Counted from the stretch's first letter, positions 8,001 to 15,357 are shown. The stretch: DNA of 21,857 bases from Myxococcales bacterium (GCA_003153055.1 PMBV01000252.1:1-21857); one strand, 5' to 3'. The notes: generated by a model from the letters alone, not told the origin. Numbers and translations: made by a program.

Positions 8001-8812
8001 TGGCGAACTGGAACTTCCTCAACCTGAAGAACTTCTTCGCGACGCGAGATAACTTCCGATACACGGGCGCGGTCGACTTCACGGCCCTGGCGAGGATGCT
8101 CGCCGCCGGGAGCCCGGAGGTCACCTATCCGACCATCAACGCCCAGCTGCAGGCGATGCTCACCTCGGCCACGCCGATCCTCGACCCGTCCATCATCCAC
8201 TTCGCCGGCCAGAGCCTCGGCACCTTCAACGGCACGGCGTTCGCGGCCGCCAACCCCGCGGACATCGCGCGGGACGGCGGCGCGGTCATTGGGAACGTGG
8301 CGCTCAACGTCCCGGGGTCGGACCCGGTCAGCGTGCTCCTCACCGCGCCGTCGTTCGCCAGCGCCCGCGTGGCCCTCCTCGCCTCGCTCCACCAGGCCGG
8401 CCTCGAGCCTGGCACGCCCGGCTTCGACAGCTTCATCGGGCTCGCCAAGACCATCATGGACCCGGCCGACCCCCAGAACCTCGTCTTCGACGCTGTGAAC
8501 GCAAGCAACTCGAACCGCCATCTCTATTTCCAGTACATCGAAGGCGACCAAACACTGCCCAACTCGACGACGCTCGAGTTGATCGGCGCGGCGCAACGCA
8601 ACGCCTCCCGCCAGGGACAGGTGTTCGAGTTCACCGTGAGCACGAGCGGCGCCGACGGCACCATCCCCGACACGTTCCCGGCGGCTTCGCGGCACGGCTT
8701 TCTCCTGACGCCGGCCTCCAACCCCAACTGCAACTCGGCGAACGCGAGCTGCGCCACCGTGGCGGCCCAAACGAAGCTGGTCAAATTCCTCCGCACCGGC
8801 ATCGCGCCGTAA
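5084..8812 (+). CDS. Large surface lipoprotein lipase, VolA / Pla-1/cef-like
   Basis: 1242 residues. The signal peptide MKRQLLLSVLVVAAC ends in a VAAC lipobox, so Cys15 should be lipidated. Residues about 30-725 form three tandem copies of one unit (about 30-262, 267-476, 481-725); each opens with F-D-(P/L)...P-x-P-x-x-N, then LNTL(T/N)GF, and the first two share STV(T/S)ASxVKVL, a GxxYAVAIxGG-type strand and a GVAR-D-L end. This fits the N-terminal region of bacterial virulence-type lipases (Lipase_bact_N). The C-terminal part is an alpha/beta hydrolase: oxyanion strand VVFGHG (823-828), nucleophile elbow GQSLG with Ser1044, likely acid Asp1155 in EGDQTLPNST and His1204 in SRHGF. A cysteine-rich insert lies at about 865-960. 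VolA in Vibrio cholerae is a surface lysophospholipase partnered with FadL, and the next gene here is FadL-like, so lipid scavenging is the likely job. Confidence 0.85.
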   Translation: MKRQLLLSVLVVAACAPEIPNTPPSSTVVALFDPSLSPPLVPTPNDLATGANGFLAVSAPPAATDADKVFYGWLNTLTGFPASVTSSTTFDGSLRSSTVTASGVKVLDLTAGAAVTGVTLKYVDGAPSTVTVVPPATGWVPGHRYAVAIVGGTAGVQGADGQAVVASPTWALLRADAPIITCPGNDFSQPSACRLGTELIPSDVKSTGSDGTNTSGDRLASQLATAAKLEPLRLKYKPAVDAFVSAGVARSDLALMWTFKVDPSVLFAFDPAAASPVVPSPNDLAIVGGKVHAPVNPAWSDAYKEFTTDYLNTLNGFPAASTATASFGNGDLDPASVSASTVKVLTLRGAPLTGAPTLSYSSTTHTLSVAPPGGSWGKAHTFAIAVIGGANGVKALDGSHVVATAPMALATSAVSLVDCQTLGPSCKSVVPAAPITDQQALGLEQLRRGYKPVVDLLAAAGVARQDLVGLWVFSTVDQPELTFDLASATPVIPFPSNQFLRELDNASPFLPDGGAQHLVFPPSTDPVKGPLFAGLNTLNGFSTTSAIVSENSDTLSALDQDSIDATSLPTATGFAKLASALPNGGNLADGGWPLSVVTCLNCASSHLADGGVQAIQQLQWVPATPLQELTRYAAWATTDMKDSKGRTVMAAPTFALVRLKATLLDADHHSTLPVLADAQAQALEPYRLRFKDCLDQIEARGVPRKSIALGFCLTTQATTSVVRQLAAGVQALSPAVVPDVPTMLVDMTAAVRAQLTTGGVPNADIGHVYFGNLVLPNGLNFQCDTSGSQCLNPDKTKWSAKKAPFILTLPLSAPLSSTGYPIVVFGHGLTRNRTDMLAIANAFAHEGMATIAIDAVLHGERSTCIGAGTFFPQADGSPGSDDAACANPLTQRCDGLSGRCVARDPQGGITDAGLCDPSRDGDLKCWGADLAASNPGGPGTPNYAGQCRFLPSDPRRGMCEGGDFLRQAGTVVVANWNFLNLKNFFATRDNFRYTGAVDFTALARMLAAGSPEVTYPTINAQLQAMLTSATPILDPSIIHFAGQSLGTFNGTAFAAANPADIARDGGAVIGNVALNVPGSDPVSVLLTAPSFASARVALLASLHQAGLEPGTPGFDSFIGLAKTIMDPADPQNLVFDAVNASNSNRHLYFQYIEGDQTLPNSTTLELIGAAQRNASRQGQVFEFTVSTSGADGTIPDTFPAASRHGFLLTPASNPNCNSANASCATVAAQTKLVKFLRTGIAP

Positions 8813-8831
8813 TCGAAAGAGAAAGCACATC

Positions 8832-10028
8832 ATGAACCGGAACTTCTTTGCATGCGTGGTGCTCGTCTCTTCGAGCGTGCTGGCCGGAGGCTTTCGCCTC
8901 GACGGACAGGACGCGCAGGCGATGGGTATGGGAAACGCCGTGACGGCCTCGGCCAGCGGTGCCTCGTCGGTCTATTTCAACCCCGCGGGCCTCTCGGGGG
9001 CGAAGGGCTTCGACGCGCTGGTGGGGATCTCCCTCATCCTCCCGACGGTGTCGTTCAACTCGACTGCGTCGGGAGAGTCGACCTCGACGAAGTCGTCGCT
9101 GTCGAACCCGGTCAACGCCTACCTGTCGTACGGCATCACCGACGATCTCGCCGTGGCGGTGGGCTTCTACACGCCCTTCGGCGCGTCGGTGCTGTGGCCT
9201 GACCGTTGGGAGGGCTCGGGCCGGTCCCTCAGCTCGAGCGTCCAGACGTTCGACATCAACCCTGCCGTGTCGTACCGCCTGCTGGGGCGCCTCAAGCTGG
9301 GCGTGGGGCTCCAAATCGTCCGTGGCACGTTGTTCCTCGAGCGAGGCCTCGACTTCGGCGACAGCCAGGGCAAGGTGCAGGTCGGTGGCGCATCGTGGGG
9401 TATCGGGTGGACGGCCGGAGTTCAGGGGGAAGTCGTCGAGAAGCGCCTGTTCCTCGGGGCCTCGTGGAAGAGCGCGGTGTCACTGGCAGCCAAGGGGCGC
9501 GCCCACTTCGTCGACGTGCCCGCGCCGTTCCAGTCGCTGCTGGCCGACCAGGCCGTCTCCGCCGACTTCACCTTGCCGCACGTGGGCACGGTGGGGGTGA
9601 CGTACGCTCCGACCGACTCGCTGCGCTTCGGCCTCGACGCCAACCTCGTGATGTGGAGCAGCTTCAAGAAGCTGGAGATCGCCTTCGAGAACCAAGCCCT
9701 CACCAACCCGCTGCCGAAGAACTGGACCAACCAGGTCTCGGTGCACCTGGGTGGCGAGTACCGGCCCGTCGAGGCCTTCGCGGTGCGGCTCGGCGCCATC
9801 TATGATCCAACCGGCACGCCGCAGGACACGCTGACCCCGGACCTGCCCGATGCCACTCGTATCCGGGTGTCGGCCGGTGCCGGGTGGAAGAGCACCTTCG
9901 GCCTCTACGCCGATCTCGCCTACCAGTTGATTCTGTTGCTGCCGCAACGGTCGACGGCGGCCGGTATGGCCGGCACCTACTCGGGCACGGCGCACGTGGT
10001 CGCGCTCAACGTCGGCTTCAAGATCTAG
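8832..10028 (+). CDS. FadL/OMPP1 family outer-membrane long-chain fatty acid transporter
   Basis: 398 residues. A Sec signal ends VLA, with cleavage predicted after Ala18, so the mature protein begins GGFRLDGQDAQAMGMGNA; that matches the start of mature FadL proteins, whose N-terminus plugs the barrel. The family hallmark FNPAGLSG follows at about residue 50. The rest has the alternating pattern of a 14-strand beta-barrel, with a final strand ending in VALNVGFKI (C-terminal Ile rather than Phe). It starts 19 bases after the lipase stop, with a purine-rich GAAAGAGAAAG leader, so the two genes form one operon. FadL channels take up long-chain fatty acids and other hydrophobic compounds by lateral diffusion. 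Its last 80 or so codons and downstream flank are duplicated at 13033-13326. Confidence 0.9.
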   Translation: MNRNFFACVVLVSSSVLAGGFRLDGQDAQAMGMGNAVTASASGASSVYFNPAGLSGAKGFDALVGISLILPTVSFNSTASGESTSTKSSLSNPVNAYLSYGITDDLAVAVGFYTPFGASVLWPDRWEGSGRSLSSSVQTFDINPAVSYRLLGRLKLGVGLQIVRGTLFLERGLDFGDSQGKVQVGGASWGIGWTAGVQGEVVEKRLFLGASWKSAVSLAAKGRAHFVDVPAPFQSLLADQAVSADFTLPHVGTVGVTYAPTDSLRFGLDANLVMWSSFKKLEIAFENQALTNPLPKNWTNQVSVHLGGEYRPVEAFAVRLGAIYDPTGTPQDTLTPDLPDATRIRVSAGAGWKSTFGLYADLAYQLILLLPQRSTAAGMAGTYSGTAHVVALNVGFKI

Positions 10029-10116
10029 GCGAGCTCCTCACGGGCGCGGTGGCGTGTCTTCGGGTCGACGAGCTTGACCCGCGGGCACGTCGCCGCTGCC
10101 ACGAGGCATCTGCCTC
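9783..10116 (+). repeat. Direct repeat A, copy 1: fadL 3' end plus downstream flank
   Basis: This segment recurs in the same orientation at 13033-13326, where it is frameshifted and carries an internal deletion of about 40 bases. The non-coding part after the stop (10029-10116) is nearly identical in both copies, so the duplicated unit crossed the gene end. This is the intact copy. Confidence 0.85.
10061..10081 (+). terminator. Possible hairpin after fadL
   Basis: A six-base arm CGGGTC (10061-10066) pairs with GACCCG (10076-10081) around a nine-base loop, 32 bases after the fadL stop. It has no T-tract. The same hairpin is kept intact in the duplicated copy at 13273-13293. It could act as a weak or Rho-assisted terminator; confidence is low. 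Confidence 0.3.
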
Positions 10117-10117
10117 C

Positions 10118-10206
10118 CCCGCCAACGGGCGCCGAGCGGCGAGGACGCATTGAAGGTCGAGGGTGGGGTTCCTGCCCAACCACCGAGGCCGACTGGCCAG
10201 CCCCTC
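10118..10206 (+). repeat. Direct repeat B, copy 1
   Basis: An 89-base non-coding segment found again at 11342-11429 with one single-base gap and one substitution. It runs from the CCCGCCAACGGGC block to the GGCCAGCCCCTC block, begins one base after repeat A ends and lies just upstream of vapBC. It may be a small dispersed element or simply part of the duplicated fadL flank. Confidence 0.85.
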
Positions 10207-10286
10207 GGGCAGGTAGGGCCACGGAGCCAAGCCAATGGCGTGAGGGCCTGAGCGCCCTGGGGTCCTTTCACTCAAGCGAGGGCCGT

Positions 10287-10309
10287 GGTAGATACCGTCG
10301 GTAACTACC
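10287..10309. promoter_or_regulatory. Inverted-repeat operator of vapBC
   Basis: A 23-base palindrome with one mismatched pair: outer arms GGTAG and CTACC, inner arms TACCG and CGGTA, centre T at 10298. It ends one base before the AAAGGA ribosome binding site (10311-10316) of vapB. VapB antitoxins, alone or with VapC, bind such palindromes to repress their own operon, so this is the expected autoregulatory site. Confidence 0.7.
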
Positions 10310-10321
10310 CAAAGGAACTCC

Positions 10322-10564
10322 ATGGATACTGCCAAGATCTTCGCTTCCGGCCGAAGCCAAGCCGTTCGGCTGCCCAAGGAGTTCAGATTCCGAGCCAAGG
10401 AGGTCGCGGTCCGGCATTTCGGAAACGGTGTGCTGCTCTTGCCCCTCGATGAGCCGTGGGATCTCCTCCGAGAAGCCCTCGGCGAGTTCGAGGAGGGCTT
10501 CCGCCTGGAGCGCGAGCAACCGCCGCAGCAACAGAGAAAACGCCTGCGGCGGGGTGGGGGGTGA
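10322..10564 (+). CDS. vapB: VapB antitoxin (AbrB/SpoVT-type)
   Basis: 80 residues. The N-terminal half (AKIFASGRSQAVRLPKEFRF, residues 4-23) is the swapped-hairpin DNA-binding domain typical of VapB. The acidic, helical stretch about 43-60 (DEPWDLLREALGEFEEGF) is where VapB proteins wrap around and block the toxin. The C-terminus is rich in Gln, Arg and Gly. It has a strong ribosome binding site (AAAGGA, 10311-10316) and a palindromic operator immediately upstream. Its TGA overlaps the GTG start of vapC, the usual antitoxin-first arrangement with coupled translation. It should neutralise VapC and repress the operon. Confidence 0.92.
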   Translation: MDTAKIFASGRSQAVRLPKEFRFRAKEVAVRHFGNGVLLLPLDEPWDLLREALGEFEEGFRLEREQPPQQQRKRLRRGGG

Positions 10565-10965
10565 AGTACCTCCTGGACACCAACATCTGCATCTACATCA
10601 TCAACGGTCGACCTCCGGCGGTACTGGAGAGGTTCGACCAGCACCCACTTGGGGCCATCGGCATCTCGACCATCACGGCGAGTGAGCTCGCGTTCGGAGT
10701 TGTGAAGAGCGGCTCGGAAAAGAATCGCCGCGCCCTCGAGAAGTTCCTCGCTCCGCTCGAGGTGGCGCCGTTCAGCCGCGAGGCGATCTGGACCTACGGG
10801 ACTCTGAGAGCCGCGCTGGAGAGGAGGGGGCGGCCCATCGGCTCTCTCGATACGCTGATCGCGGCCCACGCCCTCTCGCTCGACGTCACGCTCGTCACCA
10901 ACGACGTCGGCGATTTCGAGCGGGTGCCCGCGCTGAAGGTCGAGAACTGGGCGCACTCGGACTGA
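10561..10965 (+). CDS. vapC: VapC toxin, PIN-domain ribonuclease
   Basis: 134 residues from GTG 10561 (MKYLLDTNICIYII). The PIN active site appears complete: Asp6 in LLDTN, Glu42 in ITASELAFG, Asp97 in GSLDTLIAAHA, and Asp115 with Asp118 in VTNDVGDF. The acidic residues bind Mg or Mn and cut RNA; characterised VapC toxins of this length cleave initiator tRNA or other specific RNAs. The longer frame from 10456 runs through vapB in another frame and is rejected. The pair lies between direct repeats, consistent with horizontal gain. The toxin looks intact. Confidence 0.93.
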   Translation: MKYLLDTNICIYIINGRPPAVLERFDQHPLGAIGISTITASELAFGVVKSGSEKNRRALEKFLAPLEVAPFSREAIWTYGTLRAALERRGRPIGSLDTLIAAHALSLDVTLVTNDVGDFERVPALKVENWAHSD

Positions 10966-11000
10966 GGCCAGTCGCTTGCGTCGAAGGCTCCGTCTGTTCA

Positions 11001-11376
11001 CCTACAGTTTTAGGCGGGGCCAGCGACTGGAGCGCAGAACCTTCGCGCGCCAGTGATGATTTTCGAGCGATGGCACCCGCGGCGAGTCTCCGCGATGGCA
11101 TGCTCCCGCCGTCGAAACGACGTGCACTTCACCTCGATCAGCTTCGGATACTTCTTCGTCATCACCTTGACCGTCGCGGCGTGCCTGCGCACCAAGCCGA
11201 TGCCGCACAAAGTGTTCCTCCTCGCGGCGAGCTACTTCTTCTACGCACGGTTGAACCTCTGGCTGATCGGCCTCCTGGTCGGGTCGTCACTGGTGAACTG
11301 GGGCCTGGGCGAGGTGATGGCCAAGGAGCGCGACCCGGTCACCCGCCAACGGGCCCGAGCGGCGAGGACGCATTGA
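11001..11376 (+). pseudogene. Truncated copy of the expansin-MBOAT junction and MBOAT 5' end (repeat C, copy 1)
   Basis: 11001-11342 repeats 17445-17786 with a constant offset of 6444 bases. It starts at the last codons of the expansin (CAGTTTTAG) and covers about the first 82 codons of the MBOAT gene (ATG at 11095). By eye the non-coding lead (11011-11094) has about 12 differences in 84 bases, while the coding part has only 2 in about 246. At 11342 the copy breaks off and joins repeat B, adding foreign residues before a stop at 11376. The remnant encodes only the first MBOAT membrane helices and none of the catalytic histidines, so it is presumed non-functional. Confidence 0.88.
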
Positions 11377-11429
11377 AGGTCGAGGGTGGGGTTTCTGCCC
11401 AACCACCGAGGCCGACTGGCCAGCCCCTC
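11342..11429 (+). repeat. Direct repeat B, copy 2
   Basis: The second copy of the 88-89 base segment at 10118-10206, fused directly to the truncated MBOAT fragment. The joint falls in a short shared CCCG, which suggests a microhomology-mediated join. Confidence 0.85.
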
Positions 11430-11736
11430 ACCCGAGGCCCGTGGCTCGCAGGTGTGAGGGCCAAATGGAAGAGCAGCTTCCATCGCTGTCGAAGGAGTCG
11501 ACCTCGGCGAGGGGCCCGGTGCCCACCGACCACTCGACCGACCGGCCGAGGGGCTCGTGGTGCTCACATCGAGCCATGGCCCCAACTCGAGAAGGGCGCT
11601 CTCTCCAGCGCCTCCGGCTCTTCGCCGCAGGGATGGCTCGGTCAGCTCGTCGGTGCGCCGGGCGAGCGGTCGACGCGGCCACGGCGGTGGGCCGCGCTTA
11701 CCTCGTCGCCGACTCGACGCGCAACGAGTACACCCC
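11430..11736. other. Unassigned remnant DNA
   Basis: About 300 bases between repeat B and the 3' end of the ATPase gene. No frame on either strand shows a family motif. A short stretch near 11706-11726 (GTCGCCGACTCGACGCGCA) resembles 13387-13405, another fragment in the rearranged zone. I read it as decayed sequence. Confidence 0.4.
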
Positions 11737-12915
11737 TCAGGTGCTCAGGGGAGCCACGTCATCGAGGAGCCGGCGAAACGATACCGCGCGAATCCGTTCC
11801 CCGAGCGGGTAGGTGTCGGGCCCCGCGTGCACCACGTCGAGGCGCGCGAGGTTCAAGGTGGCCAGCGCGCTCCGCATCGAGCTCGTCACCGTCGGGGCAC
11901 TGGTGCGTTTGACCTCGAAGCCGAGCTTGTGAGGCCCCTCGAGCACCAAGAGGTCGAGCTCGGCTCCCTGGTGTGTTGCCCAGAAGTAGGCGTCGCGGAA
12001 GCCGACGCCGAGCCGCGCGAGGAGCTGGCCCATGACGAAGCCCTCCCACGAGGCGCCCAGCGCGGGATGCACGTCGAGCTCGTCCGGAGTCCTGATGCCC
12101 AGCAGTGCGTGGAGCAACCCTGAGTCCCGCACATACAGCTTGGGGGCCTTCACTTGACGCTTCGAGAGGTTCTCGTGCCAGGGCCGCACGAGACCTATCA
12201 TCAGCGCTCCCGCGAGGTGGTCGGCGTAGCGCCTGACCGTGTGGTCGCCCACCCCCATGGACCGACCGAGCTCGGACCAGTTCAACACGTTCCCGTGCAC
12301 ATGAGCGAGCATGGCCCAAAAGCGCCGGAGCGTGACTGCTGGGACGGTGATGCCCAAGGGAGCCAGGTCCCGCTCGAGGAAGGTCTGGATGAAGTCGAGG
12401 CGCCAGGCGAGGCTGTCGGCGTCGGAGGCCGCGACGAAGGAACTGGGGAAGCCTCCTCGGAGCCAGAGGCGATCGAACCGGCGCGGCGGGACCTCGGAGA
12501 GATCGAACCCCGGAAGCTCGTGGAACGCGATGCGCCCGGCCAGCGTCTCCGAGCTTTGCTGGAGGAGCTCGGGCGCGGCGCTCCCCAGCACGAGGAAGCT
12601 TGCCGGCCGCCGAGGGCGATCGGCGAGCACTCTCAGCAGGGGAAACAGGTCCGGGCGTCGCTGCACCTCATCGAGCACGACCAACCCCTTGAGCGGCGAG
12701 AGGGTCAGCTCCGCTTCCTGCAATCGAGCGAGGTCGGCGGGCCGCTCGAGGTCGAAGCGCGTGGTGGGTCCACCCCACGCATCGGCCACCTCATTTGCCA
12801 ACGTCGTCTTACCCACCTGCCTTGCGCCGAGGAGTGCCACGACCGGAGCCCGGCGAAGGAGGTGACGGATGGCGGCCACGTGGGCGGAACGCGCAAGCTT
12901 CACAGCGGGCATCAT
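11737..12915 (-). CDS. AAA_14/DUF4143-type ATPase
   Basis: 392 residues from the ATG complementary to 12913-12915 (MMPAVKLARS); the open frame continues upstream only through relic DNA and is rejected. An N-terminal P-loop domain carries Walker A GARQVGKTT (30-38), Walker B LVVLDE (78-83) and a sensor-like FLVLGSAAPELL. A winged-helix-like middle follows (NWSELGRSMGVGDHTVRRYADHL). The C-terminal DUF4143 part ends with ELDLLVLEG...GFEVKRT, an E-x-D...E-x-K arrangement like PD-(D/E)XK nuclease folds. Such standalone ATPases are common in accessory DNA and poorly understood; some may act on DNA. No clear ribosome binding site is seen, so the message could be leaderless. It sits among direct repeats and looks intact. 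Confidence 0.87.
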   Translation of the reverse strand: MMPAVKLARSAHVAAIRHLLRRAPVVALLGARQVGKTTLANEVADAWGGPTTRFDLERPADLARLQEAELTLSPLKGLVVLDEVQRRPDLFPLLRVLADRPRRPASFLVLGSAAPELLQQSSETLAGRIAFHELPGFDLSEVPPRRFDRLWLRGGFPSSFVAASDADSLAWRLDFIQTFLERDLAPLGITVPAVTLRRFWAMLAHVHGNVLNWSELGRSMGVGDHTVRRYADHLAGALMIGLVRPWHENLSKRQVKAPKLYVRDSGLLHALLGIRTPDELDVHPALGASWEGFVMGQLLARLGVGFRDAYFWATHQGAELDLLVLEGPHKLGFEVKRTSAPTVTSSMRSALATLNLARLDVVHAGPDTYPLGERIRAVSFRRLLDDVAPLST

Positions 12916-12963
12916 ACATGAAAACTCGTCACCGTATGGCGAAATTGCATGCTTAGCCGGCCG

Positions 12964-13505
12964 GCCCGAGGTGTCTCTGGGCCGCGCCCATGCCCCGAAG
13001 TGAGGACCTCCTCGTGGTGCAAGGGGGCTCGAGTGCGGCTCGGCGCCGTCTATGATCCGACCGGCACGCCGCAGGACACGCTGACCCGAGACCTGCCCGA
13101 CGCCGGGCACGCATCCGGGTGTCGGCCGGCGCGGGGTGGAAGAGCACCTTCGGCCTCAGCGGCCGACGGCGGCCGGCGTCGCCGGCACGTACTCGGGCAC
13201 GGCGCACGTGGTCGCGCTCAACGTCGGCTTCAAGATCTAAACGAGCTCCTCACGGGCGCGGTGGCGTGTCTTCGGGTCGACGAGCTTGACCCGCGGCCAC
13301 GTCGCCGCCACCACGAGGCATCTGTCTCTGGCCCAAGGCGGTGGGGATCTGGCTCAACCCCTTCGACTGACCTCCTCTGGTTGCGCCCACCCCGTCGCGG
13401 ACTCGACGCGCAGCGCGCTCCACATCGAGGGTGCGGGCGAGCCTCGGGCGGGCGCTCGTCCATCGAGGGCCCGAGGACTGGAGGGTCAACGATGGCTCGG
13501 GGTCA
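12964..13505 (+). pseudogene. Broken copy of the VOC-merR junction (repeat D, copy 1), interrupted by repeat A
   Basis: Pieces of this stretch match the intact VOC-merR operon in the same order and orientation. 12964-12985 resembles 15591-15609. 13003-13037 aligns without gaps to 15683-15717, with 18 identical bases at its start. 13453-13473 equals 15805-15825 (21 identical bases). 13481-13500 resembles 15966-15985, the VOC stop and merR start. The missing parts are deletions, and 13033-13326 is a fadL fragment instead. The VOC/fadL joint shares GTGCG (13033-13037). No frame survives, so it is a relic. Confidence 0.7.
13033..13326 (+). pseudogene. fadL 3' fragment (repeat A, copy 2)
   Basis: A copy of 9783-10116 carrying a 2-base net insertion near 13105 and an internal deletion of about 40 bases near 13159, so the barrel end is frameshifted. 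The final codons (VALNVGFKI and stop) and about 85 bases of downstream flank, including the CGGGTC/GACCCG hairpin, are almost unchanged. It has no start and cannot make a FadL protein. The stretch after it, 13327-13435, matches nothing I can identify. Confidence 0.88.
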
Positions 13506-14333
13506 CCACAGCAGGGACACGGCCAACGCCGTCCGGGCTGCGCTCATTCCCAGTCCTTGCACCAGCACCGCGACTGGGAAGCGCCACGCGGTTCCCCAAA
13601 GCCCGAATTGGTACACCCTATGGAAAGCTACCGCGTCGTAGACGACGCTGAATGCCATGAGCATGTTGGAGGGAAAGGCTCCCAACGCGGAAACCACCGC
13701 GAGCAGCGCCCAGAAGGATTGGAGGTGGAGGACGAAAACGAGGTGCTCGGAGAGGAGAAGGCGTCGCCGCCGCGTCGCCAGTGCCACCCCCGCCAGGTAG
13801 GTCAGCGCCGCCGCGTGCTCATCGCGGGACTCGATCAGATCTGCTACCTGACGCAAACGATCGGGGTGCGCCATGGCGCGGGCCTTGAGCCATTGCCGCA
13901 TTGGGCGCAGGCGCTCCCTGATGTCGGATAGGATGGCGTTCCCGTCCGTCGGCGCGGGCTCGTCGAGTGTCTTGAACTGCTCGGAAACCACCCGGAAGGT
14001 GGTCTCTGGATTCCGGTGAAAGGCCAGGTACTCGATGCCTGCCAGGAACAGAAACAGAGTGAGCGGACGCACGTGGCGGGCCCGGCGACCGCGGAGGTAC
14101 TCGATCGTGAGCTGGCCGGGGACGAGCAATGACAGCCCGGTCGAGGAGACCTTGGGGTCGACGCCGGAAATGTACTGCAGCAGGTCTCTTCCCAATTCCC
14201 GAGCCGTCACACGGAGCCGGTCGTTGCGCTGGCCACAGCCGGGACAGTACCTCCCACCGGAGGGTGGGGCTCCGCAGTTGGGGCAGGGCGCAGCGGGATC
14301 GGACTCGGTGGGCAACTGAGAAGGCCTCGACAT
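13503..14333 (-). CDS. DUF3667-like zinc-ribbon membrane protein
   Basis: 276 residues from the ATG complementary to 14331-14333, chosen because GAGGAG lies six bases upstream; an in-frame ATG at 14369 lacks such a site. The N-terminus carries a CxxC-x9-CxxC zinc ribbon (Cys17, Cys20, Cys30, Cys33: CPNCG...CPGCG). It is followed by a conserved-looking stretch (ELGRDLLQYISGVDPKVSSTG, PGQLTIEYLRGRR, RPLTLFLFLAG) that matches my memory of DUF3667. Four or so membrane helices follow (about 105-123, 190-230, 232-250, 255-275). The function of this family is unknown. The gene lies 197 bases downstream of the HEAT-repeat gene on the same strand, and its stop abuts the VOC-merR relic. Confidence 0.72.
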   Translation of the reverse strand: MSRPSQLPTESDPAAPCPNCGAPPSGGRYCPGCGQRNDRLRVTARELGRDLLQYISGVDPKVSSTGLSLLVPGQLTIEYLRGRRARHVRPLTLFLFLAGIEYLAFHRNPETTFRVVSEQFKTLDEPAPTDGNAILSDIRERLRPMRQWLKARAMAHPDRLRQVADLIESRDEHAAALTYLAGVALATRRRRLLLSEHLVFVLHLQSFWALLAVVSALGAFPSNMLMAFSVVYDAVAFHRVYQFGLWGTAWRFPVAVLVQGLGMSAARTALAVSLLW

Positions 14334-14530
14334 CGGTGACTCCTCGGGGGGGGCGAGAAGGCTTGTCATTGTGATGCGAGCGAGCCCAGGTGTCGAACCA
14401 AATACGACCGTACATGGGCAATGGGGCTCCAACGGGCACCGCACCGTTCGCGTCACCAGCACAATCAAGACAGCTTCGCAGGGACGCAGGAGCCACTGGT
14501 CGCGCGTCCTCGAAGGTCGCGCGTGAAGGC

Positions 14531-15357
14531 TTACGTTACGTTCTCGAGGCTCGTGATGACCTCATCGAGGACGCTCAAGAAATACGCGTCGCTGTTCGCA
14601 TTTGCGGCTGCGCTCCGAAGCCGAAGCAAGAGCGGCAACAGGGAGGGGTCGCCCAACGAACCGGCGGCGTCGATCGCAAGCACGCCCACCGGCCGGCCCG
14701 TCAACTCGCGCCGAAGTGGTTCCAGCACTCGTTGATCTCTGCGCTGAGCAAGTCCGGTCAGTGCTTCTCCGCGAATTTCATCGTTGCCGTCCTCGAGCCG
14801 CGCAACCAGCGCCTGTCGAACCGCGGGGGTGTCGACATCCGTCATGCTTCCAAGTCCGAAGGTCGCCCAGTCTCGGACGTCGTCATCAGGATCCATCGAC
14901 AACTGGATGAGTCCCTCGATGGCAGAGGGGGTGCTGTGTGGCGACAAACCCAGGACGACCCCGAATCGCACCGTGGGGTCAGGGTGGCTCTTGATGGGCA
15001 GCAGTGCGCTGACGGCCCTCGGGTCTCGCAGGTGGCCCAGCGCAACGCCGATCGAATGCAGCACTTCAGGCGATTGTTCATCGACGAGGAGCCCGAGGAT
15101 GGCGTCTGCACACCTCGCTCGAAGCTCGGCCCCGGCGTCCCCAGCTGTGCCAGGATGTCTACCCCTCGGCCTCGCCACTTCTCAGATGGCGACCGCATCA
15201 GGTTCGCCGCTGCGTCGAAGACAGTCGCGTCGCCTCGCCGGTGCAACGTCGAGATGGCATCCCATGCGCCCTGGTCGTCTTCCTCACCGGCCAACGCGGC
15301 CGCGATGAGCTCAGTGAGGGTTTGTTCGTCGCGCAAAGTCTGGTCCTTCTGGCTCAT
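14531..15357 (-). pseudogene. HEAT-repeat protein with one apparent frameshift
   Basis: Translation should start at the ATG complementary to 15355-15357 (MSQKDQTLRDEQTLTEL), with GGGAGA about five bases upstream. This frame runs to ...RGRGVDILAQLGTPG, and homology then continues in another frame as AELRARCADAILGLL... to the stop at 14531. The frames meet at a run of four Cs on the plus strand (15130-15133). One extra base there would restore a 275-residue protein, and the 827-base length agrees with a single missing base. The product would carry about five or six HEAT-type helical repeats (e.g. DPRAVSALLPIKSHPDPTVRFGVVLGL), a protein-interaction scaffold also seen in phycobilin-lyase-like repeat proteins. 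This is either a true frameshift or a homopolymer sequencing error; if error, the gene is intact. Confidence 0.8.

Noticed and set aside
5360..8833. 1157-codon open frame on the minus strand
   Set aside because: It lies opposite the lipase gene, is very rich in Arg, Gly, Glu and Val with no domain or signal, and is explained by GC-rich third positions of the real gene.
10456..10965. VapC with a 35-residue longer N-terminus
   Set aside because: The extension runs through vapB in another frame and is Pro/Arg-rich; PIN toxins begin right at the first Asp strand, matching GTG 10561.
12913..13110. ATPase gene beginning at 13110 instead of 12915
   Set aside because: The added residues are the antisense of the fadL and VOC relics and would not be conserved; ATPases of this family start just before the P-loop region.
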